The notes under the pieces were generated by a model, which saw only the letters and a list, made by a program, of their open reading frames with translations, ran no database searches and had not been told where the DNA came from. From Ruoffia tabacinasalis (GTDB lineage: Bacteria; Bacillota; Bacilli; Lactobacillales; Aerococcaceae), in contig NZ_VBSP01000002.1 of the NCBI RefSeq assembly GCF_005864045.1, forward strand, positions 1 to 64,000: 64,000 nucleotides of DNA, written 5' to 3'. This document shows positions 56,101 to 63,844 of the stretch, in pieces. Position 1 is the first letter of the stretch; the number at the start of each line of letters is the position of its first letter. The position numbers and the translations under genes are program-made.

Positions 56101-57604
56101 GTTGTTCGTGCCCTCCGGCTAAGGCTAGAAGCGCATTTAGTTCGTTAACAGATGTAATGCCTAACTCTTTTAATAATTGGTTAGCATTCCCACCTTCTTT
56201 TACTACGCCGTCCAATCCTAGTAAAAATGCTTGAATTGCTTCAACTGGTTCATTTTCCCAAGCAGTCGCAAATTCACTTGCTGTCATTCCGGATGTTTCA
56301 GCTAATAAGTCTAAACTCTCACCCGCATCTAAAACATGTGAATTTACTTTTTGCCCAAATCGTTGTAAAGCTGACCCACCTGCTTCAACATTCACACCCA
56401 TTGAAATAAGACTTGCAGAGATAGCCGTGATTTGATCATCAGTCAAACCAATCATCGCACCTGTAGTTGCCCACCGCTGAGACATCATTAAGATATCTTT
56501 TTCAGTTGCTGCAGTATTATTTCCTAGGGCAACAATACTTGAAGCTAAATTACTTACTGTGTCAGTACCTGAACCAGTGACGTTTAAGAATTGTGCTAAG
56601 GCTGTTGAAGCTTCATCATATGTAAGGTTAGTTGTATGGCCTAACTTACCAATAACTTCTGTAAACTCCGTCACATCTTGTGCCGCAATACCTAGCTGAC
56701 CGGCATTTTCAGCAATCCCAGCAATCTCCGTATGTGTTAAAGGAAGTGTTGTTGTTGCTAAACCTCTTAATTCAGATTCCAGTTGTTCATATCCGTAAAT
56801 AACATTACCTGTCGAATCAACAACTTCATCATTCGTTTTCATTACGCCTGCCCAAGCAGACTCCCAATCCATTGACGCTTTAACCATCAATCCACCAGTA
56901 GCTAATATTGGCAACGTGACTCTGGTGGTTAGATAGTCCCCAGTGCGAGTCATCGTATATCCAACATTTTGTACCCTGTCACCAAAGTCTTGCCAACCTT
57001 TAGCAACGTCCGCTAAAACTCCTCCTTGATTACGATATTCTTCGTGCAATCGTTGAGTTGAATTAGTTAATCGCTGTTGAGCTAGTTCAGCCTTTGCGAT
57101 GTTGTTAGGTAATTTCTCTAACTCTTTAGAGTTTTGGTTATAAACAACTTCAAGTTCTTTCAACTCTTTTTTGAGTGCATTAGTTTCTCGATTAGATGCT
57201 TTATATGCTTTCTCAGCTTCAATTGTTTCCTGAGCATCTTCGCCTTTTGCTTTAGCCAAATCTTGATATGACTTTCTCAATTCTTTTGTCGTGGCATTTG
57301 ACTGGTTATAACTCTTAGTTGCGTTATCAATCATTGATGGCAGACGTTTTTGTTCATCGCCCAGAATTTTCTGTTGGTCTACTAACATCGTAGTTCGACT
57401 TCTAGCGACGTCTAATTGAGCGGTCATAGATTTCATGCGTGCACCATACGTGTCCGTAATTGACGCGTTATTACCCAATTGAGCCACTGCTAATTTAGAC
57501 TGAGTTGATAGTGTACGCATCTCTTGATTGACTTGTTTAAGCTGTCCTAAATACTGCGCATGACCTTCTGCGGAGAAGATAACACCTATTTTTCTTAATG
57601 CCAT
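53195..57604 (-). CDS. Tail tape measure protein
   Basis: 1469 residues. Coiled-coil N-terminus (about 1-190), TP901-type core (about 250-650; MSQRWATTGAMIGLTDDQIT, ISMGVNVEAGGSALQRFGQK), two or three hydrophobic helices (about 590-720, with YVVASGVAIAAIAAVGAYLL) that may enter the membrane during DNA delivery, and a C-terminal conserved part with DYVGIVGEAGPELFHVTDRG. Length suggests a tail of about 200 nm by the usual 1.5 angstrom per residue rule. Its start is 44 bases after the gpGT frame. Confidence 0.95.
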   Translation of the reverse strand: MALRKIGVIFSAEGHAQYLGQLKQVNQEMRTLSTQSKLAVAQLGNNASITDTYGARMKSMTAQLDVARSRTTMLVDQQKILGDEQKRLPSMIDNATKSYNQSNATTKELRKSYQDLAKAKGEDAQETIEAEKAYKASNRETNALKKELKELEVVYNQNSKELEKLPNNIAKAELAQQRLTNSTQRLHEEYRNQGGVLADVAKGWQDFGDRVQNVGYTMTRTGDYLTTRVTLPILATGGLMVKASMDWESAWAGVMKTNDEVVDSTGNVIYGYEQLESELRGLATTTLPLTHTEIAGIAENAGQLGIAAQDVTEFTEVIGKLGHTTNLTYDEASTALAQFLNVTGSGTDTVSNLASSIVALGNNTAATEKDILMMSQRWATTGAMIGLTDDQITAISASLISMGVNVEAGGSALQRFGQKVNSHVLDAGESLDLLAETSGMTASEFATAWENEPVEAIQAFLLGLDGVVKEGGNANQLLKELGITSVNELNALLALAGGHEQLATAIGLSSDAYAENTALNDEFAVFAETTAAKVQVLKNRLTDIAIEFGGPIADALTSALDAAEPWIETLADIAEEFSNMDEAGQRNILMWIGIAAAAGPVLSIFGRLTSVSGKVITGVGKVIKTIGKLTTPKSILDMPGNIGKVTTELNKVPGSATTAGGAASLFSNPYVVASGVAIAAIAAVGAYLLYEANEPVRAHAESVKETEGAYQDWFDGVTAGIGIISELGETAIASAQDTTQAYKDALDEIQNANAETQNALSAMFGENVFGGNEYRFFEGEWLNQFRLRLDNVTRSMKDFGASEEEINRVQTAFNNYGTMLTNTQSEVFRLFEAEQVVTADWAIAQTQAIDGVTKAVVEGLEERRTVRQAELDAQLEGQYITQQVYDQEIQALNSYTDQAIASIQKSTQSISEIFAEASRNNRVLQEEDVASFVASMMNISKVTGESLSENQEVMNLLADNMSFLTQHTSVEAMKRMGILDDEAISALKNAKTTEEALQIMINALDAYGAKELEPKNAYVDGSQAEVELMDLTDLANEWNNLTLEEKRAQVESRGKEEIDELLELLGVDWESLTPSQKRYYAEAEGGEALENILYLTGEWNRQTDPEVKYAVLETQIDNEALLGAIEARDLWNNADFMSLAMEVDTNAPDAEAQLVNLVNYFSAQLGLHPLQMETEALTEESQQKLADLIATYTGADVGEVLEFLTETNAPETADEIEEFNEAVAGSSPEVTSTFHASAGEADVEAGKADEWNTTLGETPESKSSGIQTNIFSMALNTIAVLGYNVAVGAMTDKTSTLTTAVPGIVTNTLLVHGWNNAMANSYSKTSTLTTVHRTVRENAGFATGGHIDAYAEGGNIAWGGMFANGASNVPRDYVGIVGEAGPELFHVTDRGVSITPLNSREKMRGVTGAIEDYMKGKGGGGDTINLSVNIDQPVIREDNDLKELEQRFVKVIDKSLGQLGIYKRRGLSR

Positions 57605-57647
57605 TCTTTTCCTCCTTCCCTAAAAAATATCAAAAAAATGAGAGCAA

Positions 57648-57851
57648 TTACAGAAAATCTGTTGCTCTCATCACTTCGTTATTATTATCATTTGCCGGTT
57701 CGTCACTGTTTCTAAGTTCAATCTCTCGGTTTATTAAATCGATGATTAAATCCAGATCGTGGTCGAACATGAACTCGTCTTTTGTCATATGAAAGAATTT
57801 TTTGCATAAGAAGTAGAGGTTATCCCAGTCTACTTCTTCTGAGTCTTACCC
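57648..57851 (-). CDS. gpT extension of the tail assembly chaperone (-1 frame)
   Basis: An open frame in -1 register to gpG, starting within its last codons and ending at 57648. It has no start codon of its own near its 5' end. The product part has VDWDNLYFLCKKFFHMTKDE and INREIELRNSDEPAND. This is the usual position and size of the gpGT fusion in siphophages, made by ribosome slippage. A textbook X-XXY-YYZ heptamer is not present near CAG-AAG-AAG-TAG, so the exact site is uncertain. Confidence 0.65.
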
Positions 57852-58174
57852 TCAGTACCCGTACCTACGATGTCAGCATATTTTTCACTCATGACTTCGT
57901 TATACGCCATTGCGAATGCTGTAATATCAGCAGGGTCAGTATTGTCTAATACTTCCTGTTCAGTAACTTTATGACCATTAGCCATTAAAGTAGCTGTAAC
58001 AAATTTAGCGCCATATATATTCTCGTTATCTTGTACGCCTTCTACATATTCTTTTTGGGTTAAACCAAACTTAGTTTCCATCAATAACCAAATAGCGTTA
58101 TTAATTTTAAACTCTGCTGGTTCTCCTAAGATATTAGACGTAAATGTTTTAAGTGACTTTTTAAAAATTGACAA
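57830..58174 (-). CDS. Tail assembly chaperone gpG
   Basis: A 114-residue chaperone that coats the tape measure during tail assembly. Seen: NAIWLLMETKFGLTQKEYVEG and an acidic, helical body, and a Lys-rich end (GKTQKK). Position between tail tube and tape measure fits. A -1 frame follows its stop. Confidence 0.8.
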   Translation of the reverse strand: MSIFKKSLKTFTSNILGEPAEFKINNAIWLLMETKFGLTQKEYVEGVQDNENIYGAKFVTATLMANGHKVTEQEVLDNTDPADITAFAMAYNEVMSEKYADIVGTGTEGKTQKK

Positions 58175-58825
58175 TTATACTCCCTCCTCCACTTTGCATA
58201 ATTCTTTTGTTGCTGCGTTATACCAACCTTGTGTCAATAACTTGTTACGGTCCCAAACTGATTGCTCCTCTGGCGTAACTAATGATTGTTTATTGTAAAC
58301 ACGACGCGCTTCACCAGTTGTTTTGTATAACAACGGAACTGATCGTACGTTAAATGTTGGAATTTGCTCAGTAGTATCTGTGTTACGTGTTTGGAAATTT
58401 CCTTCAACTGGCGATAATGTACATTTAGGGAATGAATAGATAATCTCATCATCGTTCTCCGTTTTAGCTGGGAATGACATTCTGAAAGGTTTTTTCTTTG
58501 GTGTGTCTGGCATAAACCATCCGCCAACACCGTCTTCTAACATTCCTTGTGCTTCTTCAGCAAATCCAGCCGGGAAATAACCCGCATTGATTGGTACATT
58601 AACCGCTGTAACTTTAGTTAAATCTGAGTGTTCTAAATCTGATAAGAATACTTGTTTCTCGTTAATTTCGAATGTAATTTGAGCTGTATCGATTGAAACT
58701 GTTTCATAAACTTTTCCACTATACGATGGTTCGTTTACGCTTGAATCCTCAGTTTCCATCATTTCTAAGAATAAGTTTCCAATACCGTTAACCAATCCTT
58801 GTTTTTCAAATGTTGTTGTTGCCAT
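58175..58825 (-). CDS. Major tail (tube) protein
   Basis: A 216-residue beta-rich protein that stacks into the tail tube. Seen: YETVSIDTAQITFEINEKQV and the phi13-type MSFPAKTENDDEIIYSFPKC block. It directly abuts the gpG start and lies seven bases after the gp10-like gene. Confidence 0.88.
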   Translation of the reverse strand: MATTTFEKQGLVNGIGNLFLEMMETEDSSVNEPSYSGKVYETVSIDTAQITFEINEKQVFLSDLEHSDLTKVTAVNVPINAGYFPAGFAEEAQGMLEDGVGGWFMPDTPKKKPFRMSFPAKTENDDEIIYSFPKCTLSPVEGNFQTRNTDTTEQIPTFNVRSVPLLYKTTGEARRVYNKQSLVTPEEQSVWDRNKLLTQGWYNAATKELCKVEEGV

Positions 58826-58831
58826 ATTTTA

Positions 58832-59188
58832 TTAAACTCCTTCTGTTAATTTATTTTGAATATCATCTTGTATTTCAGTTTCTAATTCATCGACAGCCGG
58901 ACGAACGTGCGTTCTCGGTGGGTCTTTATACGTTCCAATTTCATGGAAATATAAATGTAAATTAGGTCGTGGACCCCAACCCAGCTTAAATCCGTTTGAG
59001 TCAACGATTGTTTCTATACCTGCCACACCTTTACCGGTTACTTCCAATCCTTTGGATGATGCAATCTCAACTGTTCTAGCTTGCAACTTATCCGCTGAAT
59101 CTTCATAAACCAAATGAACGGTCTCTGCACCATATAATAACTTCTCAGTATCTTGGATGGCTTCTTCAAATCCGAATGTGCTACTCAT
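58832..59188 (-). CDS. HK97 gp10-like tail completion/neck protein
   Basis: 118 residues. The C-terminal block HLYFHEIGTYKDPPRTHVRPA is the signature of the HK97-gp10 family (FFEFGTSKMPARPFLRPA). It joins head and tail. Overlaps the upstream gene by four bases. Confidence 0.82.
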   Translation of the reverse strand: MSSTFGFEEAIQDTEKLLYGAETVHLVYEDSADKLQARTVEIASSKGLEVTGKGVAGIETIVDSNGFKLGWGPRPNLHLYFHEIGTYKDPPRTHVRPAVDELETEIQDDIQNKLTEGV

Positions 59189-59523
59189 CCACTCACCTCT
59201 AGCATGTAATGATACGTAGATGAATTTTCTTTTTCATCTATAGAAACAACTTCCAACCAATTGGTTGTTAGCAGGCCTTTATCTTCCAAAGCATCGATAA
59301 TACCCATCAAGCTCTCATCTGTTTCAACATCTAACGAATGATCACTGTAATAACTCACTTGATATTTAATTCGGTTTGAGTGTCTTTTGTTTGAGTATCT
59401 AACAGGTACGTTACTAATTAAGTAAAACAAAACTCGTGGAAATCCAGTGTAGTCAGTGTCAGCATAAAAACTCTTATCTTCAACTGATTTCAGCGCTTCG
59501 TAAATTCGATCTTTAATTGTCAT
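59185..59523 (-). CDS. Phage head-tail joining protein, unrecognised family
   Basis: 112 residues, mixed alpha/beta, with RIYEALKSVEDKSFYAD, YQVSYYSDHSL and a DALEDKGLLTTNW turn. Size and place between the head closure and gp10-like genes fit the DUF3168/Gp17-type tail terminator, but motif support is weak. Confidence 0.65.
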   Translation of the reverse strand: MTIKDRIYEALKSVEDKSFYADTDYTGFPRVLFYLISNVPVRYSNKRHSNRIKYQVSYYSDHSLDVETDESLMGIIDALEDKGLLTTNWLEVVSIDEKENSSTYHYMLEVSG

Positions 59524-59866
59524 TCTTCACACCAACCAAACTTAACTCAGTTTCATTATTTTTAGAATTGTAATAGGAACGATAGACCTCATAGGTGTTG
59601 CTGTTAATTTGAAGTGTCCATTTGACATCAATAACCGTTTTACCCTTAATTGCTATCTTCTCAGTCAATTCTTTCCCATCAGCGTGAGCATGATAGGTAT
59701 CTTGAGATGTTATACCTAGATACCTAAACCATGCACGACTGACTTCTTCCAAACTATATTTGTTTCTAATGGGTGTGCCGTATTTGTCATACGCTTGTTT
59801 TCGTTCGTTGAATACGACCGTGCCATCGTTGTAAACTTGCTGGATAACCTCAGGTTTCTTCAACAT
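59513..59866 (-). CDS. Phage head closure protein (head-tail adaptor)
   Basis: About 117 residues of beta-rich sequence (WFRYLGITSQDTYHAHADGK, VIDVKWTLQINSNTYEVYRS) in the position of the SPP1 gp16/HK97 adaptor. I prefer the ATG at 59866 (start MLKKPEVIQQ) over earlier in-frame codons since an AGGTG ribosome site lies before it. It overlaps the connector gene by 17 bases. Confidence 0.7.
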   Translation of the reverse strand: MLKKPEVIQQVYNDGTVVFNERKQAYDKYGTPIRNKYSLEEVSRAWFRYLGITSQDTYHAHADGKELTEKIAIKGKTVIDVKWTLQINSNTYEVYRSYYNSKNNETELSLVGVKNDN

Positions 59867-60155
59867 CAGCATCACCTGCATCCGTGTAAATCTGCCACCT
59901 AAAACCATTCAACTCATACTCAAAACTTGAGAAAAAATGTTCTCGATATCCGTTATAAGCAAACCGAACGTAATCAAACACCAAATCACGACCAACTTCA
60001 TTCTCTAAATCAAAGACACCACAATGACTCATTATCACGTGGTGTCCTCGTTTTAGTAAATTTAAGATATTGTCTTTATCATCATCAGTTGATTTTAGAT
60101 AATTTTTCAGTGCATCATAATGTTTGTCGTACTCAATATCGATAATCTCAACCAT
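59850..60155 (-). CDS. gp6-like head-tail connector
   Basis: A 101-residue helical protein (HYDALKNYLKSTDDDKDNIL, GRDLVFDYVRFAYNG) like HK97 gp6, which sits under the portal. Its start ATG overlaps the stop of the capsid -1 extension. Ribosome site GGTGAG. Confidence 0.78.
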   Translation of the reverse strand: MVEIIDIEYDKHYDALKNYLKSTDDDKDNILNLLKRGHHVIMSHCGVFDLENEVGRDLVFDYVRFAYNGYREHFFSSFEYELNGFRWQIYTDAGDADVEET

Positions 60156-60309
60156 TTAACTCACCTACCAACAGATCGTAGTAGTATTGTTTCACTTGAC
60201 CTGATTCATAATCGACATTCAATTCGTCTAATTGTTCTTTAATTTCCGCAATAGTAATGCTGTTATATTCTGGTATTTCTGGCGCTATTGCTCGCCCTGT
60301 TATTCCCCC
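60148..60309 (-). CDS. C-terminal extension of the capsid in the -1 frame (HeH/LEM-like)
   Basis: A frame in -1 register to the capsid gene, open from a G5 run (60305-60309) across the capsid stop to 60148, giving 53 residues. It has no usable start codon before residue 30. Its end, YNSITIAEIKEQLDELNVDY, resembles HeH/LEM or Rho-N-type helices often found at the ends of phage capsids. The junction reads ACG-GGG-GAA-TAA, where a -1 slip gives GGG-GGA. Expression would be by programmed slippage, or the run may have lost or gained a base. Confidence 0.6.
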   Translation of the reverse strand, partial: GGITGRAIAPEIPEYNSITIAEIKEQLDELNVDYESGQVKQYYYDLLVGELNG

Positions 60310-61478
60310 GTTGCACCTTCAACTGGGATTGCAATGTCATAAACTTGTGCTGCATAGTTATCGCGTGGTTGTCCGTTACCTAACATATCCACTGCATATA
60401 ACGTTGCGCGTTGCATTGCAAATGTTTCTTTGTACTCATATGTTTTCTCTGGACGTGATTGAGTCGCATCATATTGACCTTCAACAAATATGATTAATTT
60501 ATCAGCAGGTACATGTACAGATTCGATAATATTTTCCGCACCAACAAATGGAATTTTAGTTACATAATCTCCAGATGCATTGATTGATGTTGTGCGTGCT
60601 ACTACTTCGTAGTAATTTACTGGGTTAATAATCATGCGTAATTTACCGCCGACTTTACGGAATTTATCTACACCTTCATCTCCGTCGCCAATCTTATGTT
60701 TGTATTTAGACATTGTGCTTAATACGCCTGCAAATTCTGTAACCATCGTTGCAGGGTCTTTAAATGTTAGTGTTCCTGCAGATGCTTTATCAGGATATGC
60801 ACCTTTTGTTACAGAGCCGTCTAAGTCTTTAAGTAACCCAATTGGTTGGTTGTTACCTGTACCGCTAACGATCACTTCTTCCCATGAGTCTGAGATAGCT
60901 TCTTTTAATGATAATTGGATATAACGATTAATCCAACGTGGTCCTAAGTCAAGCGTATCATTAGAAATTAAGAAGAATGCAGTTAACGCTAATTGCGTGT
61001 ATTCTGTTTGTCCGAATTCTGCATCTAATTGACCTTCTAAATCTTTGTGTAATGGTCCCCATACCGCTTTACCTTTACGGCGAGAACGAATAACCTTAAC
61101 ACGTCCAACTGTTGGTGTGAAGTTTACCAATTGTAAGATTGGGTGTTCTTCTTGTAAATCTTCAAACACACGTTCGAAAATGGTTTCTGGCCATACTTGC
61201 GTGTCATCAAACCCACCCGTTTTAGCCACTTCATTATAGAATTTAGTTTCTTGTGCTGTTAAAACATGGATACCACGTGCTTGTAAGATAGAGTCATCTT
61301 TAACATTTGATAATTCTTCGTATTCGGCTTTTACTTGTTTAGCTGCATCTTCTGCAATTGCCATAAAGTACGCTTCTTGCGCTGAAATAACATCCTCTTG
61401 AGTTGCTGTCTCACTATTCATTACTGTGTCTAATTTATTTTTTAATTCCTCTTTTGATGCTTTTAATTTAACTGTCAT
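60300..61478 (-). CDS. Major capsid protein (HK97 fold)
   Basis: 392 residues. An N-terminal helical scaffolding part (about 1-100) is followed by the HK97 core with FTPTVGRVKVIRSRRKGKAV, SDSWEEVIVSGTGNNQPIGL and a P-loop/A-domain ending in YDIAIPVEGATGE. The ClpP-like protease encoded upstream should remove the N-terminal part. Overlaps that gene by one base. A -1 frame extension follows a G5 run at its stop. Confidence 0.93.
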   Translation of the reverse strand: MTVKLKASKEELKNKLDTVMNSETATQEDVISAQEAYFMAIAEDAAKQVKAEYEELSNVKDDSILQARGIHVLTAQETKFYNEVAKTGGFDDTQVWPETIFERVFEDLQEEHPILQLVNFTPTVGRVKVIRSRRKGKAVWGPLHKDLEGQLDAEFGQTEYTQLALTAFFLISNDTLDLGPRWINRYIQLSLKEAISDSWEEVIVSGTGNNQPIGLLKDLDGSVTKGAYPDKASAGTLTFKDPATMVTEFAGVLSTMSKYKHKIGDGDEGVDKFRKVGGKLRMIINPVNYYEVVARTTSINASGDYVTKIPFVGAENIIESVHVPADKLIIFVEGQYDATQSRPEKTYEYKETFAMQRATLYAVDMLGNGQPRDNYAAQVYDIAIPVEGATGE

Positions 61479-62239
61479 TATTTATTAACTCCCTTTTTTA
61501 TGTATTTTTCAAATGCTGTTTTGTTCGTTGCTATTACTTTGTTGTTTTCTATTTTCTCAAGAACTTTAGCGACTATTGCATCTGCTTCAAGGTCTATTAC
61601 ATTAATTTCTCTTGCTACTAATTCATTATTTACATAAAATTCTTTAGTAGTTGTTTCAGTTTTTTCTTTAACACTATCAGCCAATCCATTTTCTACCGCT
61701 TCATCAGCTTTAAACCACTTCTCACCAGCTAACCAGTCATTGATAACATCTGCAGATTGACCAGTACGGTCTGCATAAATATCAACTAACGATCCATCCA
61801 CTGCTTCTAAGGCATTGAGTGTTTTTTTAATATCTGATTTATTACCAAAAGTAAATGTACTAGCTTCATGAATCATCATTTGACTACCAGTGCACATTAC
61901 AACTTCATCGCCAGCCATTGCAATAATCGATGCAGCACTTGCTGCTAAAGATGTAACTTCAATGGTGATATGGTTGCTTAGACTCTTAATGTAGTTATAC
62001 AGAGCAATCCCCTCGAACACATCACCGCCTGGTGAATTTAGTTTGATAATAATATCTTGTTCGCTATCACCGATTAGACTTTTAAATTGCTTTTCATTAA
62101 TAAAATCATTTGGATCATCGTCATACCAATAAGGCTCACCAACAGTCCCTGACAACGTGATGATTAATTTGTCGCCTACGACTTCGTTCGTGATGTTTGG
62201 TTTGATGACCTTTGCCAATGTTTTTAATTTGTCATTCAC
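61478..62239 (-). CDS. ClpP-like head maturation protease
   Basis: A 253-residue serine protease. Seen: IIIKLNSPGGDVFEGIALYN, catalytic Ser in SLAASAAS (about S101) and His in MMIHEAS (about H124). A longer, variable C-terminal tail follows. It cuts the scaffold part of the capsid during head expansion. Confidence 0.93.
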   Translation of the reverse strand: MNDKLKTLAKVIKPNITNEVVGDKLIITLSGTVGEPYWYDDDPNDFINEKQFKSLIGDSEQDIIIKLNSPGGDVFEGIALYNYIKSLSNHITIEVTSLAASAASIIAMAGDEVVMCTGSQMMIHEASTFTFGNKSDIKKTLNALEAVDGSLVDIYADRTGQSADVINDWLAGEKWFKADEAVENGLADSVKEKTETTTKEFYVNNELVAREINVIDLEADAIVAKVLEKIENNKVIATNKTAFEKYIKKGVNK

Positions 62240-62278
62240 ATATTCAGCCTCCTTTTTTCAATAAAAATAGCCGTATCG

Positions 62279-62551
62279 CTACGACTTTACAACTTCTAAA
62301 TTCTCAACATCATTGTGTTTTAGATACTCTTCTAATTCTCCGATTGACACAAATATATCATCAGCCATGTATCCAATAACATCTCGATTATTAACTTTAA
62401 TTATTTTCGGTTCAATAATGCACCGAAAATAGTGTGATCTATTTTCTTTAACAACCTCTATAGCAGACTGGAAGTCACCAGTCACTTCTAAAACCTCTCG
62501 TGTATAAGTATCACGAATTAGATAAACAGTTGTTTTATTTTTTGCCATCAT
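62279..62551 (-). CDS. Small phage protein of unknown function
   Basis: 90 residues, not recognised. It has an N-terminal KTTVYLIRDTYTREVLEVTG strand pair, the basic CIIEPKIIKV strand and an acidic C-terminal helix. It lies between portal and protease and overlaps the portal gene by 17 bases, so it is translated with the head genes. Confidence 0.68.
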   Translation of the reverse strand: MMAKNKTTVYLIRDTYTREVLEVTGDFQSAIEVVKENRSHYFRCIIEPKIIKVNNRDVIGYMADDIFVSIGELEEYLKHNDVENLEVVKS

Positions 62552-63680
62552 TCACACTCCCATCTTCATTTAAGGGTGCCATGTTTTTAGTCAGATATCT
62601 TTGAGTGGATATCTTAGTATTCAGTTTTGGTTTACCTTGTAGCTCATAAATATCATCATTCGACCAATGACTACTTTCAATCATTGTTCTCACGTCTTTA
62701 GCCATTTCAAACTCACTATTATAAATTACCCAAATAGTGTTTACTGTAACTTTCTTACCTTGGTAATAATCAACGTCCGTGAAATATTTAGCATTAAACT
62801 CATCTGCGATAAGTTTCATCAACGGTCTAATACACCAACGCACAAAGTTGTTATTATGCTCACTCACATCAGCTAATTCCCCACTAAAAATAAGCGGTGG
62901 CACTTGTAATATATCTGCGACTTGTTTCACGTACAAGTTTTCAATTTTACCTAACTCGTCCACTGACCGACCAACATGGTTACTTGACCGCTCTTCAGGC
63001 GTGTAATCATTTTGGTAAGGCAGTACAGGCACCGACTCATTTTCTATCTGGTCTTTGATGTCAAACAGATAATCTTTCAGAGTCTTCCGACTTCGTTCAG
63101 CAGTATCTGCATGTTCTTCTCCTTTAATAGGAGTTAACATTTTAAATTTTGCCCACACACGTATTTGACCTTCGCGCATTTGTACTTGTAGTAACCGTTC
63201 GAATAATTTTCCGTACGATTTATCCAAGTCGTCTAGGTATCGTTTCAATTTATTGTTGTGATATTTAATGTGATACACTTCGTGAGCCGAATATGTTTTA
63301 TGCCAAACTAAATCATCAATGACAATATTTTCGTACAGATTCTCACGTGTGACTTTTTTATCAACAGTCCAGCTATCAGCGACAATGAACATCTCATCAT
63401 GTTTGATAATTAAGACTTCGCCTTCTAGTAATAATCGTTTTACAATTTTTGTTCGGAACTCATTCGCATTCTCGTTTTGGTTCGGTTGCACATTTAACTT
63501 TCGGTTTAATCTTTCGTCCGACGTGTTAAATTCTACCAACGACGATGCGTTAATGATTTTCCCCATAACTGTATCCAAAGCGGTTTGCTTTAAGTGAGTC
63601 GTGTTATAATCATCCACCAGCTCGCTCCAGTCAGAAATGTAAGTGTCACGAGTAAAAATATTTTTTATATAATTTAGCAA
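62535..63680 (-). CDS. Portal protein (HK97 type)
   Basis: About 381 residues. It forms the 12-mer ring through which DNA enters the head. Seen: TALDTVMGKIINASSLVEFN at the start, KRLLLEGEVLII, SVDELGKIENLYVKQVADIL then QVPPLIFSGELADVSEHNNN. I place the start at TTG 63680, with GGAGGTG 12 bases before. The GTG at 63695 lies inside that ribosome site. Confidence 0.88.
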   Translation of the reverse strand: MLNYIKNIFTRDTYISDWSELVDDYNTTHLKQTALDTVMGKIINASSLVEFNTSDERLNRKLNVQPNQNENANEFRTKIVKRLLLEGEVLIIKHDEMFIVADSWTVDKKVTRENLYENIVIDDLVWHKTYSAHEVYHIKYHNNKLKRYLDDLDKSYGKLFERLLQVQMREGQIRVWAKFKMLTPIKGEEHADTAERSRKTLKDYLFDIKDQIENESVPVLPYQNDYTPEERSSNHVGRSVDELGKIENLYVKQVADILQVPPLIFSGELADVSEHNNNFVRWCIRPLMKLIADEFNAKYFTDVDYYQGKKVTVNTIWVIYNSEFEMAKDVRTMIESSHWSNDDIYELQGKPKLNTKISTQRYLTKNMAPLNEDGSVNDGKK

Positions 63681-63844
63681 TCCAATATTGCTCACCTCCT
63701 ATTGTATTTTTGCTTAACCCTGCATGGGAGATGTTGGATCACTGCTCCTTTCTTCTTTTTAGGCCGAAAATAAATAGCAACTCACCACACCTCCTCGTTC
63801 GGGTTATACAGTCAGTTTTATGACTTGCACTAGGTCAATTTAAC

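Noticed and set aside
63740-63800. A 14-codon frame behind AGGAGGTG between terminase and portal
   Set aside because: Some phages have a small gene here, but this one is too short and its TTG or GTG start is ambiguous.
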